Of a stretch of DNA of 64,000 nucleotides, positions 1 to 11,789 are shown piece by piece (position 1 is the stretch's first letter; every line of letters starts with the position of its first letter). The notes beneath the pieces are model-generated. The model saw nothing but the letters and a program-made list of their open reading frames with translations, was not told the origin of the DNA and searched no databases. The DNA is taken from assembly GCA_033439765.1 (NCBI GenBank), contig JAULSN010000004.1, forward strand, positions 3,668,001 through 3,732,000. Reading direction: 5' to 3'. The translations under genes and the position numbers were made by a program. This DNA comes from Lasiosphaeria ovina. Lineage: Eukaryota; Ascomycota; Sordariomycetes; Sordariales; Lasiosphaeriaceae.

Positions 1-40
1 TGAATTATGAAGGTTGGTCGGAAAAGAAGTGCGAAGTCGC

Positions 41-384
41 TTAGTGCTTCAGCTGCTGCTTGTTGGCCTCAGCCTTGGCGTCGTACTTGGACTCATCGGC
101 CTTGTCACCGAGAGCGTCGGTGGCGGCAGAGATGCTGTAGAAGAGCGAATGTTAGCGTCATATTGAGAAGCGTGATCAATGGACGAGGTTGCTTACCGAG
201 TGCCAACGCCGGCATCGGAATCCTTGGCGACGTTCTTGTTGGTCTCCTTGGAAGCCTCAGAGGCGGTGCCTGTGGGGAAGATGTTAGTGACTGGCGAGAA
301 GGCGATTGGGGGGAGTGGAAGTGGCAGATGCGTACCCTGGACTTTGTCCGAGACGTAGTTGGCGGCTTGCTTAACGGAATCCAT
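41..384 (-). CDS. ccg-1: Glucose-repressible / clock-controlled stress protein, ccg-1 (grg-1) type, 71 aa
   Basis: Three exons on the minus strand: 384-336, 269-197 and 134-41. Both introns are GT-AG and the spliced frame is open, giving 71 residues that start MDSVKQAANYVSDKVQG and end NKQQLKH. Length and sequence character match the Neurospora clock-controlled gene 1 / glucose-repressible gene 1 product: small, hydrophilic, rich in Ala, Lys, Asp and Glu, with no membrane segment and no catalytic motif. In Neurospora this transcript is very abundant and rises with starvation, stress and circadian time; its biochemical role is not known. The TATA-like sequence at 509-515 lies about 125 bp upstream of the ATG and fits a strongly transcribed gene. 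The family assignment is confident; regulation here is inferred from homology. Confidence 0.9.
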
Positions 385-508
385 TGTGATTGAGGTGGTG
401 GTTGTGTTTGGTTTTGTGGTGATTGTTGATCTTGATGTGGAAGTAGAAGTAGTTGATTGTTTGATGATGGGGGAAAGAAATGGTCTGGAGGGCGGGAAGA
501 TTGCAGAT

Positions 509-515
509 TATATAG
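509..515 (-). promoter_or_regulatory. TATA-like box upstream of the ccg-1-like gene
   Basis: Read on the minus strand this is CCTATATAATC, about 125 bp before the ATG at 384. The position and AT-only core fit a TATA element for a highly expressed gene. The transcription start is not mapped, so this is a candidate only. Confidence 0.45.
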
Positions 516-737
516 GCAAAGGGCTCGATTCTCGTGTCTTCCTGAACGAGCAAGAGCAGCCTAGGGCGTCGTCATGTGAAGGGTGTGTTCCTACGTCATG
601 GGTCCTTTTCTGCCTTCCATCTGACTGAAGCAGTCGCCGCTTCCTCAGGTCGTCGCCCCTTGAGCCCCACTATCCTCCGTCCCAGCTCAACGCGCTGCAC
701 GGAATGGTCTACGCATGCAAAGCAAACAGCCTCAACC

Positions 738-747
738 AGAAGCTTCC
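738..747. promoter_or_regulatory. Heat-shock-element-like inverted pair (nGAAnnTTCn)
   Basis: The sequence AGAAGCTTCC is one inverted nGAAnnTTCn pair, about 355 bp upstream of the ccg-1-like start codon. Heat shock factor normally needs three or more units, so one pair is weak evidence. Confidence 0.25.
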
Positions 748-3700
748 CTTGCTACCCCACCGTTCGCAGCTGTCCCAAAGCAAAGTCATGACGTCAGCTG
801 CGGCTTGCAGCATCTCAGGTCCTTTAACGCCTGCGCATTGCATCCAATGTCTACACGTGTAAAGGCACACTTGCACTATAGCAGTGGAGCAGGCCACCTA
901 GGCGGCGGGCCTTGTGAAAAGTCCCCGGGCCCGGCGGCGGAAGACCGCGCGTAACCGACTAGGCCCGGTGGTCCGCAAAAGCTTGGGAGATGCGCCGTCT
1001 GAAAGAAGACGATTACCCAAACAGCGGTCGTATACTAACTACTCATCCTACAACTGTCTCGGAATAAAACAAAATAAACCCGCGCTTTAGGTACACTATG
1101 CGCAGGTTTCACTCTCGCCCTGCAACGCAGATTGGGTTCTGTAGTTGACGGTGCTGCTCTATGCTTCTCCTTCCCTAAAATCGATGTCGTTGTCTTAACG
1201 AAGCCGTCCGGGAGGATAAGCATTCCGCAAAAACGGAAACGCAGCTACCAGCGCCTCGGCGTCCCCAGACCCCTGTCAGTGACGCAAAGCGGGTACTTTC
1301 TTCCGGACAATACATGATTTGATTGGCTAGAGGATCTTCCCGTGCATGCATAATGACGCAACGACTCTGTGGGGTAAACCCCCCTGCCCCCACCTCTGTC
1401 TCTGGCCTGTAAGTCAGGGGCAAGTCAAGTCCAGTTATTAACGCCGGCTCCAACCGACAGAAAGGTAATATTTATTGGATTATTGCACATTTATTCCATG
1501 CGAATTACACGTGCTGAGCCACGGTCTGACCGACAGTGTACATGGAAGATCTTGTCAGATGATGAGCTGGAAGTGTGGCGCTAGGTTCCTTCCTCTGGAA
1601 TCTACGTCATGGTAGTGGGCTACGTGGCTTGTCCTTTCCTTTGCCATCTCGCGGGGTCACCACTTTAACTCACTCCCCAACATGTGATCAATTCGGACGA
1701 ACTGGAGTACCTAAACGTAGTTGCAGGCACGCATTGTCTCCAACGTTCCACTGCTTCCTAACCGCCCTGCCTACTGCGGCTGCATCTTTCCAACCAACAG
1801 GGATTTAGCAAACAAAGCCTCACCGGAGGTTTTTGCCCGGTCCCCCCTTTGCGCCTTCTCACCACCTGCGGACATTTATGGACGTGAACCTATGGAACGC
1901 AACACTCGGCCCATTCCATTGTAAAATCTAAGCAAAGGCAGCCACGCAACACGGCATACGAGGCAGCATTCGGCTGCCTGCTGCTGTTGGTAAGGAGAAG
2001 CAATGGTCCCTAGGATGGTGCCCCTAACTGCCGAGCCGTCTTGTTCAAGGCCAGCTAGCTTAGCGCAAAACGTGAGAGAAAAAGTTTGTAGTCATCTCAA
2101 TTGGCCGGCCGGCCCTCGCGATCTCGGCTTCGTGCTTTTGCCATGAGTCCTTCTAGCTTCGTTGCACGGATGCAACCTGGTAGCTCGGGCACACGTGTAA
2201 GGTACCTGGTAGCAATGCTCATCAGATGAGGTGGCCACCCGCTTTTCCGGATCCTAGACCAGGGATTCAATGTCCTCTTTGAGTCAATTAGCCCCTTGTC
2301 CAGTAAACAAGTGTCCAGGCGGACTCTTCAGTGGACCGACACTACATTGCACAGGACCTTCTTCAACAGACACGTTGATGCCTCCCCTGTCTCATTCCAT
2401 CGCTCCGTGCTACTTTTCCGGATCATCACGGGAATCCAGATGATGAGATGTTCCGCGATCCGAACACTCAACGTGTCCAGTTCTGGCCCGAACGTTGATA
2501 CATCTTTTAAAATGACTCCGGCCGGCTACTCCTTCACTAGGACTGGAGTCCCAATTTCAGCTCCCCCAAAGGCGAATATCAGATAACTGGGAACTGATCC
2601 GAAATACTCGCAAATTGGCCAAGCACAAGCAGTTTGGTCAAGGTCTATTTCCATGGTTGCAAGACGTGTTTAAACGTCTTCCGACTAGAATCAACTTTAC
2701 TCACTGTCAGATATATCCCGTCACCAGCCGCATGCAACCCGGCAACTATTCCAAATAAGGCCAGTCATGATGGTGTATCACTGACTCCCGAAGCCTCAAA
2801 TATCCACAGTCTCTCACAGACGACGGATCGTCGGTCTAGCAGCGGCACCGGAAGGAGTCCTAAGTAGCGTTTCGTTAAGGCCTGAGTTATCACCGGCAGC
2901 AAAGTCATGGGCACTTCCGAGAGCAGATGAGCGCCGCCGCCGATGGAATTGTCGCAGCGGCGACACTGCCAGACACCGACCGCGACTCAAAACCCTTACT
3001 TTTAGAAGAGAGAAGGGACGCGTGAACACGCCTGGACAAAACATGGGTGCTCGCACTAGACGTAGCATTCGTGCTGCGGGGTCTCTGCGCGCTTGGCCTA
3101 CTTTCTCAAGGAGGTCCCATATTTGAACAAGCGTCAGTACTGTCGCCGCCTTTTGTCGACTTTTGAGAAGTTGAGATGCGTCTGATACGCGCGAACGGAG
3201 AGGAGAGCGTCTCGAACCTCACGCCGTATTTACCGGCTATGCCGACCTCTACCAAATTGTCAGCAGGGTACTCCCGTCGCCTTTGGACACTGTGTCAGAG
3301 GTCAGGCTTGTTGGTCGTGCGCTTTCCCATGGCGCCGAGTTGGTCGTGGTCTCTATAAGTGGCAGGGGCTATGGGGAAGACAAGCGAACGGCCATGAACG
3401 TCTTCCAGTTGGATGTTGGAGGAAGGCACAAGGTGACTTGAGAGGCTTTCCCTACAAGACTGCGGTTCGCGGGGTGGCTTCACAGCCGATTGCGTTTTCT
3501 TGTCGAAGACGCAAGCAGCCAGGAAGGCGTGGCCGTGTAGTCAAGATGGACGCAGGAAAGGGAAGGCACGGTTAGCATAAACGGAATACTCGTGCATTTA
3601 GCGCGTTGTCCGCTGCGTCGGGTCACAAAACGACACGAGCATCCGGCAGTTCATCAAGTAGGTACCTTAAGGCAGGTAGGTTCAGAAAAGGAGACGGCAT

Positions 3701-4585
3701 CCCGAATTTCAGGTAACGATGAGACATAGTTTAGACTCATTTCAGGTATGTTGCATTTCTCATCTGACCGTTGATCAACCTCTGCAGTCTGCCATAACAG
3801 TTAAAGGGTGCGCAGAAAATGTTTGACATTGAAACAGAGTCTGAATAGTTTGTCCGTAACAGTATGAAGGATATTGAAATAGACTCCTTGTTCTACCTAA
3901 GGTAGGTACCTAGGTAGGTAATCACAGGTAAGTCAACTCTCCCGGGGATGGGCGCGGCGTCCCCGGATCGGCGCGAGTTCCTGAAGATCAATCCCGCAGC
4001 ACCAGGTAAATCAACCGATTTGACTTGAGTGATTCTCTAAGGTATGTACAAAGACACACACGTTTGGCATCTGCATGGGCTAGGCTGTATTTGTTGGTAT
4101 TTTCTTAGTCAAAACCTTATATGCTGGTGATGGGTCTTGAATTACCACCTTGGTCTATTGATCAGTGGGCAAACGATACCGGACGCTGAGACAAAGTCTT
4201 GTATTGTGACTATGTCTACTGCATTAGAAACGAAACGAAAGCAAGACATATCTACGGGACTGGTTGAGGCTCAACATCGCCCTGGGTGACACCATCTTGC
4301 GTGCGTGCGAAGCAAGTCATTGCCCGGGAGGATATTCCGACGTTCAGGCCTTGGCCGGAAGCTGGGCGCACTGGGCGTTTTATGGCTCGTGCACGGCCGC
4401 CAAGCAAGCTTCCCCGCCTCTTTGCTCACCGCCCTTCCCAGCTGGCACACCAGCCGAAAGGCGGCCTGGATTAGGAGGCAGAAAACCGAAAGGGCTGCTG
4501 GTTGCTGGGAGCTACTAGAACAGGCGCCTGGTTGTTTACGGCTTGAATGATTGAGAAACGGATACAATATATTGTCTACTCTGTG

Positions 4586-4610
4586 ATTCTAGAAACTGCG
4601 AGTTCAGGAA
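4586..4610. promoter_or_regulatory. Two heat-shock-element-like pairs upstream of the DnaJ gene
   Basis: TTCTAGAA at 4587-4594 and TTCAGGAA at 4603-4610 are two nTTCnnGAAn pairs about 540 bp before the DnaJ ATG. A third inverted pair, GAATGTTC, sits at 4715-4722. Budding yeast SIS1 is a known Hsf1 target, which makes a heat-shock role plausible. The pairs are not in one continuous 5-bp register, so binding is unproven. Confidence 0.4.
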
Positions 4611-5131
4611 AGCTCTATTGTCGGGTTTACAACTGATCTGCCCCTAGCCTGGCGCTTGAGCAGGCAAGCTACGCAGTGCCTGCGTCACTTTGTTCGGCAG
4701 ACCAATGGGCTCTCGAATGTTCTACTCACCTCGAGACAGGCTCTAGAACGTACGACCCCCTCCACCCGCACCGAGGCGCCCGATGCTCTTTGTTCTCTCT
4801 CTCGCATAGGATACAACTTCCACTCAAACTTGTTTGTTTGCACTGCAGCACACAGCGGGCATGATTGTCTGTATCAATTGCGGCCTGAATCAGCAACTGA
4901 CATCCCGCATTTCGACGTGCAACCTCAGCGAATCCCAGGAGCCGTTTACTCTTCACCAACCACCTGCAGCCAGCCCAGCGCCCTAATCACCCTAGTCGCT
5001 CATCCTCTGCGATTGGGAACCAACGTCCTCTGCAACGTCTTGCAACTTCACTTTGCGGAATCCGCACTGGCAAAACCTATCGTCCAACAACTCGTCACAT
5101 CGGCTACTTCTAACAGCAAAATCCCTTGATC

Positions 5132-6440
5132 ATGGCGGTGAAAGAAACAAAGCTGTACGATGTACTGAGCGTTAGCCCAACAGCGACGCAAGATGAGATC
5201 AAGAAGGCCTACAGGTAAGATCGCGATTCGCTCGTCCTTAAAACTACATCCACGATGTTCCCATATGGCAGCGCCTGTTGCTGGGGAGTTCTTGGAACTG
5301 GTCGTCTCGCACACGACAGCAAAACCAAGTCCGCCGCTAACTCTCTCCTAGGAAAGCCGCCCTCAAATGGCACCCAGACAAGAACAAGGACAACCCGGAG
5401 GCGGTCGAAAAGTTCAAGGAGTGCTCTCAGGCGTACGAGATTCTTTCAGATCCCGAAAAACGCAAAACATACGACCAGTTCGGACTCGAGTTCATCCTGA
5501 GAGGCGGTCCGGTGCCCACGCCCGATACCGGCGGCCCGAATCCATTTGCATCTGCGGGCGGGGCCGGCGGGGCGGGCATGCCCGACGCCTTTGCCTCCTT
5601 CTTCGGGGGAGGTGGCACCCCCAACATGGGCGGCGGCCCCCGATTCTCGTCGTTCGGCTTCAGTTTTAGCGACCCAGAAAATCTGTTCCGAAACACATTC
5701 CGTGATGGGGGGCTAGGCGGAGACCCTCTCGAGGAGCTGCTACGCGGCGGCATGCCCCGGGGTTCCCCGGCAGGCTCGGCTGCGGGCGGGCGTCGCATGC
5801 GTGGTTCTTTCGGCGAGAGCACGCGGAGCGCGCGCCAGGCTACGCCAGAAGTCACGACTGTCGAGCGCCCACTACCCGTCTCGCTTGAAGACATGTATAC
5901 AGGCGCGACCAAGAAGATGAAGATCAAGCGCAAGATGTTTGACGAGACAGGAAAGCGGACTACGACAGACCTGGTGCTGGAAGTGCCCATCAAGCCCGGG
6001 CTCAAGAAAGGTAGCAGAATCAAGTTCACGGGCGTCGGCGATCAAGAAGAGGGCGGCCAGCAAGATCTCGTCTTTATAGTTGAGGAGGTAAGTCCCAAGC
6101 TCCGCCCCAGACCATGCGACCAAACACGAGCTAACCTTGCACGCAGAAAGCACATCCTCTCTATGTCCGCCAGGGCGACGATGTGGTCTTCACTATCGAT
6201 CTAGATCTCAAGGAAGCGTTGACGGGGTGGAAACGGACCGTCACTACGCTCGGTGGCAAGACCCTCAGCATCGAAAAGGCGGGGCCGACACAACCGGGCA
6301 GTTCCGACTCGTACCCGTCGCTCGGGATGCCCGTCTCCAAGTCGCCCGGCAAACACGGGAACTTTGTCGTCAAATACAACGTCAAGTTCCCGACGACGTT
6401 AACGCACGCCCAGAAACAGAAGCTGCGGGAAATCCTGTAG
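5132..6440 (+). CDS. Class II (B) DnaJ/Hsp40 co-chaperone, Sis1/Psi1 type, 370 aa
   Basis: Exons 5132-5214, 5352-6087 and 6147-6440 join in frame to 370 residues. An N-terminal J domain (about 1-70) carries HPD at 35-37, which stimulates Hsp70 ATPase. A long Gly/Phe/Pro/Met-rich linker follows (about 70-200), then the two C-terminal beta-sandwich substrate-binding domains beginning near the segment [20 protein letters not shown]. There is no zinc-binding CxxCxGxG repeat, which places it in class II with yeast Sis1 and fission yeast Psi1 rather than Ydj1. Intron 1 splits the arginine codon of [12 protein letters not shown] in helix II. Its role is delivering clients to cytosolic and nuclear Hsp70. 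HSE-like sequences lie upstream. The class is secure; orthology to Sis1 itself is likely. Confidence 0.93.
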
Positions 6441-8903
6441 ACGCCTGGGGCACTGCCATTTGGATCTGAACTGGCGCACACGGAAGAAACATGCCGGAAT
6501 TGGCGTCATGGTGTGGTAGTTTAGGGGTGAGGGGGTTCCAGTCCATACATGATTGGTTTTTTGAGCACTCATTCTGGTGGTTCTTTCTGGGGCCAGCAGG
6601 ATGAGGATCCACGAGACATTGATCGGAAGCCGTGGTGACATCATCCCATACTCGGCACATTAGTCACTGAGGTGAGGCGCATTTGGAGTTTTATTTTTCC
6701 TTTGTTGGGCGGACGGGTGGTGGTGAGGGAGGTAGGCAGTCCCCGAGATGGGAGTCGATTTTTAGCATACGAGACCCCCCAGTTTATGTTTTTACGAGAT
6801 TGATGATCAACTATTCATAGGTCAGACTAGACAAGAAATAATTACACCTTGCTCGCCTGTGCTGCTGAGCTGCCCGTGCTATGAATCTACATGATGAGGC
6901 TGTCCTAATCGCTGACCCAATGATTGCAGGATTGTTTATTTATTTATTTTGAACCCTTTTAAGGAGCGAATCTTTACGAAGTTTATACAACGAGGATGAG
7001 TAACATCCATTGTGGGCTATGCTACTGGTCTGTGTGAAGGTTTCCGTTGATTCCACAACCTTCACGAAACATTATTTCCACATCGGGTGGCTTCATGGAT
7101 CCTACGAGCAACTACGGTCCTGATTCCAAAAAAAGGGACGGGCAAGATAAAGGTTGGAAGTAACAAGGCGGAGTTGCCCCATGATCCATCCCCCGTTGGG
7201 TATGCAATAGGCCAAACACAATGAGAGAAAGATAATAAGACTGAAAAATTGTAGGAGCAGCAGTTGCAGCGGCCAGACATGTCTTATATAGTAGAATTGC
7301 TGCTTGTTATCTACGGGGCTCACTCACATCGTTGGCTGTGCCGGGTGAGCTGTTGGGTTGGGGGGGGAGCGTATCCATGGTCATGGATCGCCAACAACCA
7401 ACAAGTGGAAACAAAACATGCGATATTTTTGCCCCCCTTAGATTGATTTGCGTATTAGCACGCGGTATTAGTTATCTCGGAAACCCGACAACCTATGGAT
7501 GCTCTGCGGCGCTGTCCGCGTGGCTGCGGTGGCCCTGCTGGCCAAGCGGGCTGGCACCACGTTTTCACCTGCCCCCTGGTCCCTCGTGGAGGAGGTCTGT
7601 CTTCCTTAAGGCCGTGTTTGGAGGCCCATGAGATGGGCCTCGTTGAGGGAATATTCAAATTCGTGGTCCGCCAACCGCCCAACGGAAGGTACCAGCCGCG
7701 CCGGGATTACCTTACCACGACTAAGCACCTTGTCGTGCATGCCCAGCCGGCCTTGCTTACTTTACTTGGACTTGTAAACGGGAATGATGGACGGTGGCTG
7801 TCGCTTGCGATGCCCAAGATGGAAACCTATTGACCATCCAAAGCAAGGCAAGCAAGCTCCCTAGTCTCGTGGTTCCCGAAGCGTGGCTTTGTATCTCCGG
7901 GCCGCTTTTCTCTGAAACCCCGCTAGGGGGTTCCTGGAGGCGGCGGCGGGGTAGCCGGAGCTAACATGGGTGCGTGTGACACCCTGGAAGCTAAGGTCAC
8001 CACCACGCGACGCAAGCCAAAAGCTAGACCTATTGATAACTGATGAAAAATAATAAATCTTGTTGCATTCTCTCTCCAGGTATGATAGGCGCATCTCCTC
8101 TGCAGAGGAGTGCTGTAACGACAGCTCACCTTGCAGCCCACTGAGCTGCCCCGCGCACCCCTAATTCGTAGGAGGACCCCACTTACTTGGTTTGCTGTGC
8201 GATGACGTAGGAGGAGGGGATGGATGGGTCTCTTAGGATCGACTCTCTCTGGAAACGAAACAAACACCGTTCCCGCCTGCGGCCTGCCATTAGATTTGTT
8301 GGAAAGGATCCGAAACGCGTGGCACCGGGAGGTCGAGTTTTCCAAGGTTTCTGTGTTGCGAAACGCCAACAGGAAATAAAAATAAAATAAAAACTGGGGA
8401 GCAAAGGGAGAGAAAAACGTGGAAGCGGGTCAGTCGGTCGGTCGGTCGGTCGGTCGGTCGTCGCCCGCCCGCTCGCTCGCTCGCTGCCGATCGCGACCGC
8501 CGCAAATACTGCCAACCAACCGCCCAATATGGAACGGGTCCCCTCTCTTGCCCCGGGAAGGGAACAATAAAATGCATGCATGCCATGCTGGGCACAGGGG
8601 CGGGAAAGCAACTACAACATGTGAAAGAAGGGGCGTGAAATAACGGCCCCTTTTTTTTTTGTTATATTTTTTAAGCTTCGTCTTGCTTCTTTAAAGCTCC
8701 TTCCCCCTCCAAGCCGTCCGCGGCGAGACTCTCTCTAGTCCCTTCATTTCGTGGCCTGCCTCTCCTTGACCCCCAACCCAAATCAACAGATATTCCAGAG
8801 TGCAAATTAGATCCGTGAGGAAGCACATACGCGACTTTGGTCTTCCTGCTTTCGCTCTACTCTATTATTCCATCTATCTCTCGGCTTCTTGAAATCAGTC
8901 AAG
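6441..8903. other. Intergenic region between DnaJ and HAD genes
   Basis: 3' flank of the DnaJ gene followed by the promoter side of the HAD gene. Open frames at 7.3-7.8 kb and 8.2-8.6 kb are short, overlap on both strands and show no recognisable protein. The only structured element is the GTCG microsatellite at 8433-8460. Pyrimidine-rich tracts at about 8690-8890 precede the HAD start, as is common for fungal 5' leaders. Confidence 0.55.
8433..8485. repeat. (GTCG)7 microsatellite followed by a (GCTC)n tract
   Basis: Seven perfect GTCG units run from 8433 to 8460, and a GCTC-type tract follows at about 8471-8485. It lies about 430 bp upstream of the HAD hydrolase start, so it may fall in that gene's promoter or leader. 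Confidence 0.85.
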
Positions 8904-9789
8904 ATGGGCAAGGTAAGCTTGACTCTCCCGGGCGGCTGGATAGGTGTTGCGATCCGCGACAGGGGAGAGAAACGCAAGGCAGAAACATATAGATGCACAG
9001 TGAAAAAGAAACGAAAGAAAAAAAAGAAAAAGCTAACAGCTGCCCCGCGACGCGCAGATCAATACCATCCTGTTCGACTGCGACAACACGCTGGTGCTCT
9101 CGGAGGAGCTCGCGTTCGAGGGCTGCGCGGACCTCATCAACGAGATCTCGGCAGCCAAGGGTGTGCCGCTGGAGCAGCCGTTCACGGGCGAGACGCTGCT
9201 GACCGAGTTCGTGGGGCAGAACTTCCGGGGCATGATGAAGAGTCTACAGGAGCGGTACCAGTTCAGCCTCTCTGCGGACGAGCTGGACGGGTACGTGCGG
9301 CGCGAGGAGGACGTGGTCATCGGCAAGATCAAGGCCAAGGGCCGGGCGTGCGAGGGCGTCGACGCCGAGCTGGCCAAGCTGGCGGCGTCCGGAAAGTACC
9401 ACATGGCCGTCGTCAGCAGCTCGGCGCTGCGCCGCGTGCAGGCCAGCATCGACCGCGTCGGCCAGGCAAAGTACTTTGGCGCCGACGTCTTCAGCGCCGC
9501 CAGCAGCCTGCCCACGCCCACCAGCAAGCCCGACCCGGCCATCTACCTGCACGCCATGAAGACGCTCGGCAAGCAGCCCGCCGAGTGCATCGCCGTCGAG
9601 GACAGCAAGAGCGGCACTCTTAGCGGCACCCGCGCCGGCATCAAGGTCATCGGCTATGTCGGCCCCTACAAGGCCGACGAGCAGGACGAGATGGTCAAGG
9701 TCCTCACCGAGGCTGGCGCCGTCGTCGTCATGCGCCACTGGAGCGAGTTCGACTCGTGCCTGGCCAAGATCGAGAGCGGCAGCGTCTAG
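8904..9789 (+). CDS. HAD-superfamily hydrolase, subfamily IA type, 246 aa
   Basis: Exon 1 is only nine bases (8904-8912, Met-Gly-Lys). The intron is 8913-9057 and exon 2 is 9058-9789. The 246-residue product has all four HAD motifs: FDCDNT with nucleophile D10 and acid/base D12, the Ser of VVSSSA, the Lys of SKPDPAIY, and the acidic EDSKSG loop. A helical cap lies between motifs I and II, as in phosphoglycolate phosphatase and beta-phosphoglucomutase relatives. It has no signal peptide or membrane segment, so it is probably a cytosolic phosphatase or mutase acting on a small phosphorylated metabolite; the substrate cannot be read from sequence. The tiny first exon is required because no in-frame ATG with a complete motif I lies within exon 2. 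Confidence 0.88.
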
Positions 9790-10055
9790 ACTTCTTTCCT
9801 CTCGTATCCCATGTCTCTATGCTTTTCTCGCGGCGGTCTCATACTCGGGGTAGACGGCAGGGCGATAATTAAAGGGGGCAGGCTATTTCTCGGGTTGTCG
9901 GGGGAGGAACCCATATACTAGACAGCCAGCTGCTATTTCATCGCCATACAAGTCACCCGAGCTAGAAATGCTACATGTAGACAGATGGCATTAGAAACTA
10001 ATAAACTTTTTTATCCCTTGTTCTGCTGATTTTTTCTATTGTGTATGCACAGTGC

Positions 10056-11789
10056 TCACTCCCGCCAGCCCATCAGGAAACTGTTGACGCTCTGCAGCGT
10101 CGCCCGGCTGGGATTGGCGTCGGGGACTCTGTTCAGGATGTGCCCCAGCTTGACTCTAATCTTGGTCTTGGTGAAGGGCTCTCTATCACCACCAACTAAC
10201 AGCAGATTCTGTCCAGAGGAATCAAAGCACCAGCAGTACAGCGCCAGCGCCACGCCCACCGACAGGTCCTTGCCGGACTCGCACACTATCGCCACCGCCC
10301 TCTTCTCGGCCGCGCCCCCTAAAGAAGAACCGCCGCCGACGTCATCATCGCCGTCAGGTCTCAAGAGGAACCGCGACACAAAGTCGCAGATCCGCGGCAG
10401 CGCGGCGCGCAGCGCACGGCTCGCCGCCTTGCTCTTGCCGCCGAGCCCGACCTCGAGATGCGACGGCGACTTCTCCCAGCTCGCCGCGTCCGTCGCCGCG
10501 GGCACGAGCGCAACCACGCACGTCGTCGCCCCAGAAGCTGAGGCCACTGTCAGAGCGGCCCGGGCGGCCGGCGACGGCGGGAGGACGCCGATCGCGAGGC
10601 ACGGCGCGACCTGCACTAGCTCTGTTGTGACAGTGACTGCGTCTGCGGCAGCAACAAGACGCTGGATCAGCGCCGGCAGCTCGTGCTCGGGTGTTGTTAG
10701 GAGCGCGTCGGCGTGCGCCCAGAACAGCGGCGCCGTCAGCCCCAGCGCCCAGTTCTCCGTGTCGTCGCCGGCGCCCTGGATGTAGCCGGCGCCCTCGCCG
10801 ACTTCCGTGCCGCCGGCCACGCGCCGCGAGCTGGTGCAGCACACGACGGGGTAGAGCCCCAACTCACTGCCGCTACCCTCGAAATCATCGTCATCGTGGA
10901 AATCGTCCTGCGTCACCCACAGCGGCCGCAGCGGCTTGTTTCGCAGCCGCTGCTGCAGCGGCGCGAGGTCGATCTCGAGCGCCAGGAAGTCGGCCACAAA
11001 CCTCGGGAGGCGTGCCTCGATCTGGCTCTGCTCTGAGGCCGATACCACGTTGGGCGGCACGTGCAGCGCGTGCCACGCCGCGGGTGCTTCAGGGAACAGC
11101 GCGCGGTTCAGCACGGCGCACCAGATGGGCACTGTCTTGCTCAGCGCGTCTGGGATGCCTGCGGTGGGGATGTTAATTTTTGGGTTTTATTTGTGAAAAA
11201 AGGGGGTGGTGGAAAAAAAAAGAGGGGGGGGTTGGGGAGGAGAGACGAACGCTTTCCTCGCCGGGTAGAGTCGACTATGATGCAGCTACCCGTGGCAACA
11301 CCAAGACCCGCCCGCGCAGGCCACTCTCACGCGTTAGCCAGCCGTTCGGGACAATATAACCACAAGACCAGACACCAAGGACGAAAAAAAGGGGGGGAGG
11401 ACAAACCCATTGTGCTGCGCGATCAGGTCGAGCAGGTGGAGGTTGACGCGGCGGGTGCTGAACTTCCACTGGCCCGTGTGGCCGTCGGTGCTCTTGAAGT
11501 ATGCCGAGGCGGCCTTGAGCGCCGGGTCGATGTACCAGCTGCCGCAGCGCTCGTTGGCGACGAGCGGGAGCGGGAGCGGGCGCCGGGCCGCCGCCACGCG
11601 CGCCACAAACGCCGCGTCGTGCCGGATCGACCGCAGCCGGTTCGTGATGGACAGGTTCGCCCGCTTGAGGTCTCCCAGGATCCGCGAGAAGTTGTGGTTG
11701 GCCTGCTCCGACGAGAAGATGACTTCGGCGAGCGAGGGGAGGGAAGGGGGTGGTGGTGGTGATGGTGATGGTGATGGTGGTGTCGCCAT
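10056..11789 (-). CDS. RIT1: Initiator tRNA(Met) A64-2'-O-ribosylphosphate transferase (Rit1), 506 aa
   Basis: Three exons: 11789-11407, a 35-nt microexon 11285-11251, and 11158-10056, giving 506 residues. Family landmarks appear in order: FSSEQANHNFSRILGDLKRANLSITNRL near the N-terminus, GSWYID, KSTDGHTGQW, the block C-I-I-V-D-S-T-R-R-G-K-R (about 129-140) made by the microexon, then IPDALSKTVPIWCAVLNRALFP. The C-terminal half includes CESGKDLSVGVALALYC. Rit1 transfers ribosyl phosphate from PRPP to A64 of initiator tRNA, keeping it out of elongation in fungi and plants. The ATG at 11789 is chosen because upstream in-frame extension uses only non-ATG codons. A Ser/Pro run opens the protein. 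Without the microexon the frame shifts and the conserved block is lost. Assignment is confident. Confidence 0.9.

Larger units (their letters stand above)
385..5131. other. Intergenic region between the ccg-1-like and DnaJ genes
   Basis: About 4.7 kb lying upstream of both flanking genes, which are divergently transcribed. Short open frames on both strands look random: no family match, no coherent splice structure. It holds candidate promoter elements near both ends and, at 3660-3680 and 3896-3925, clusters of AGGTA/TACCT words including the palindrome CCTAGG. I see no gene, RNA or transposon in it. Confidence 0.6.
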
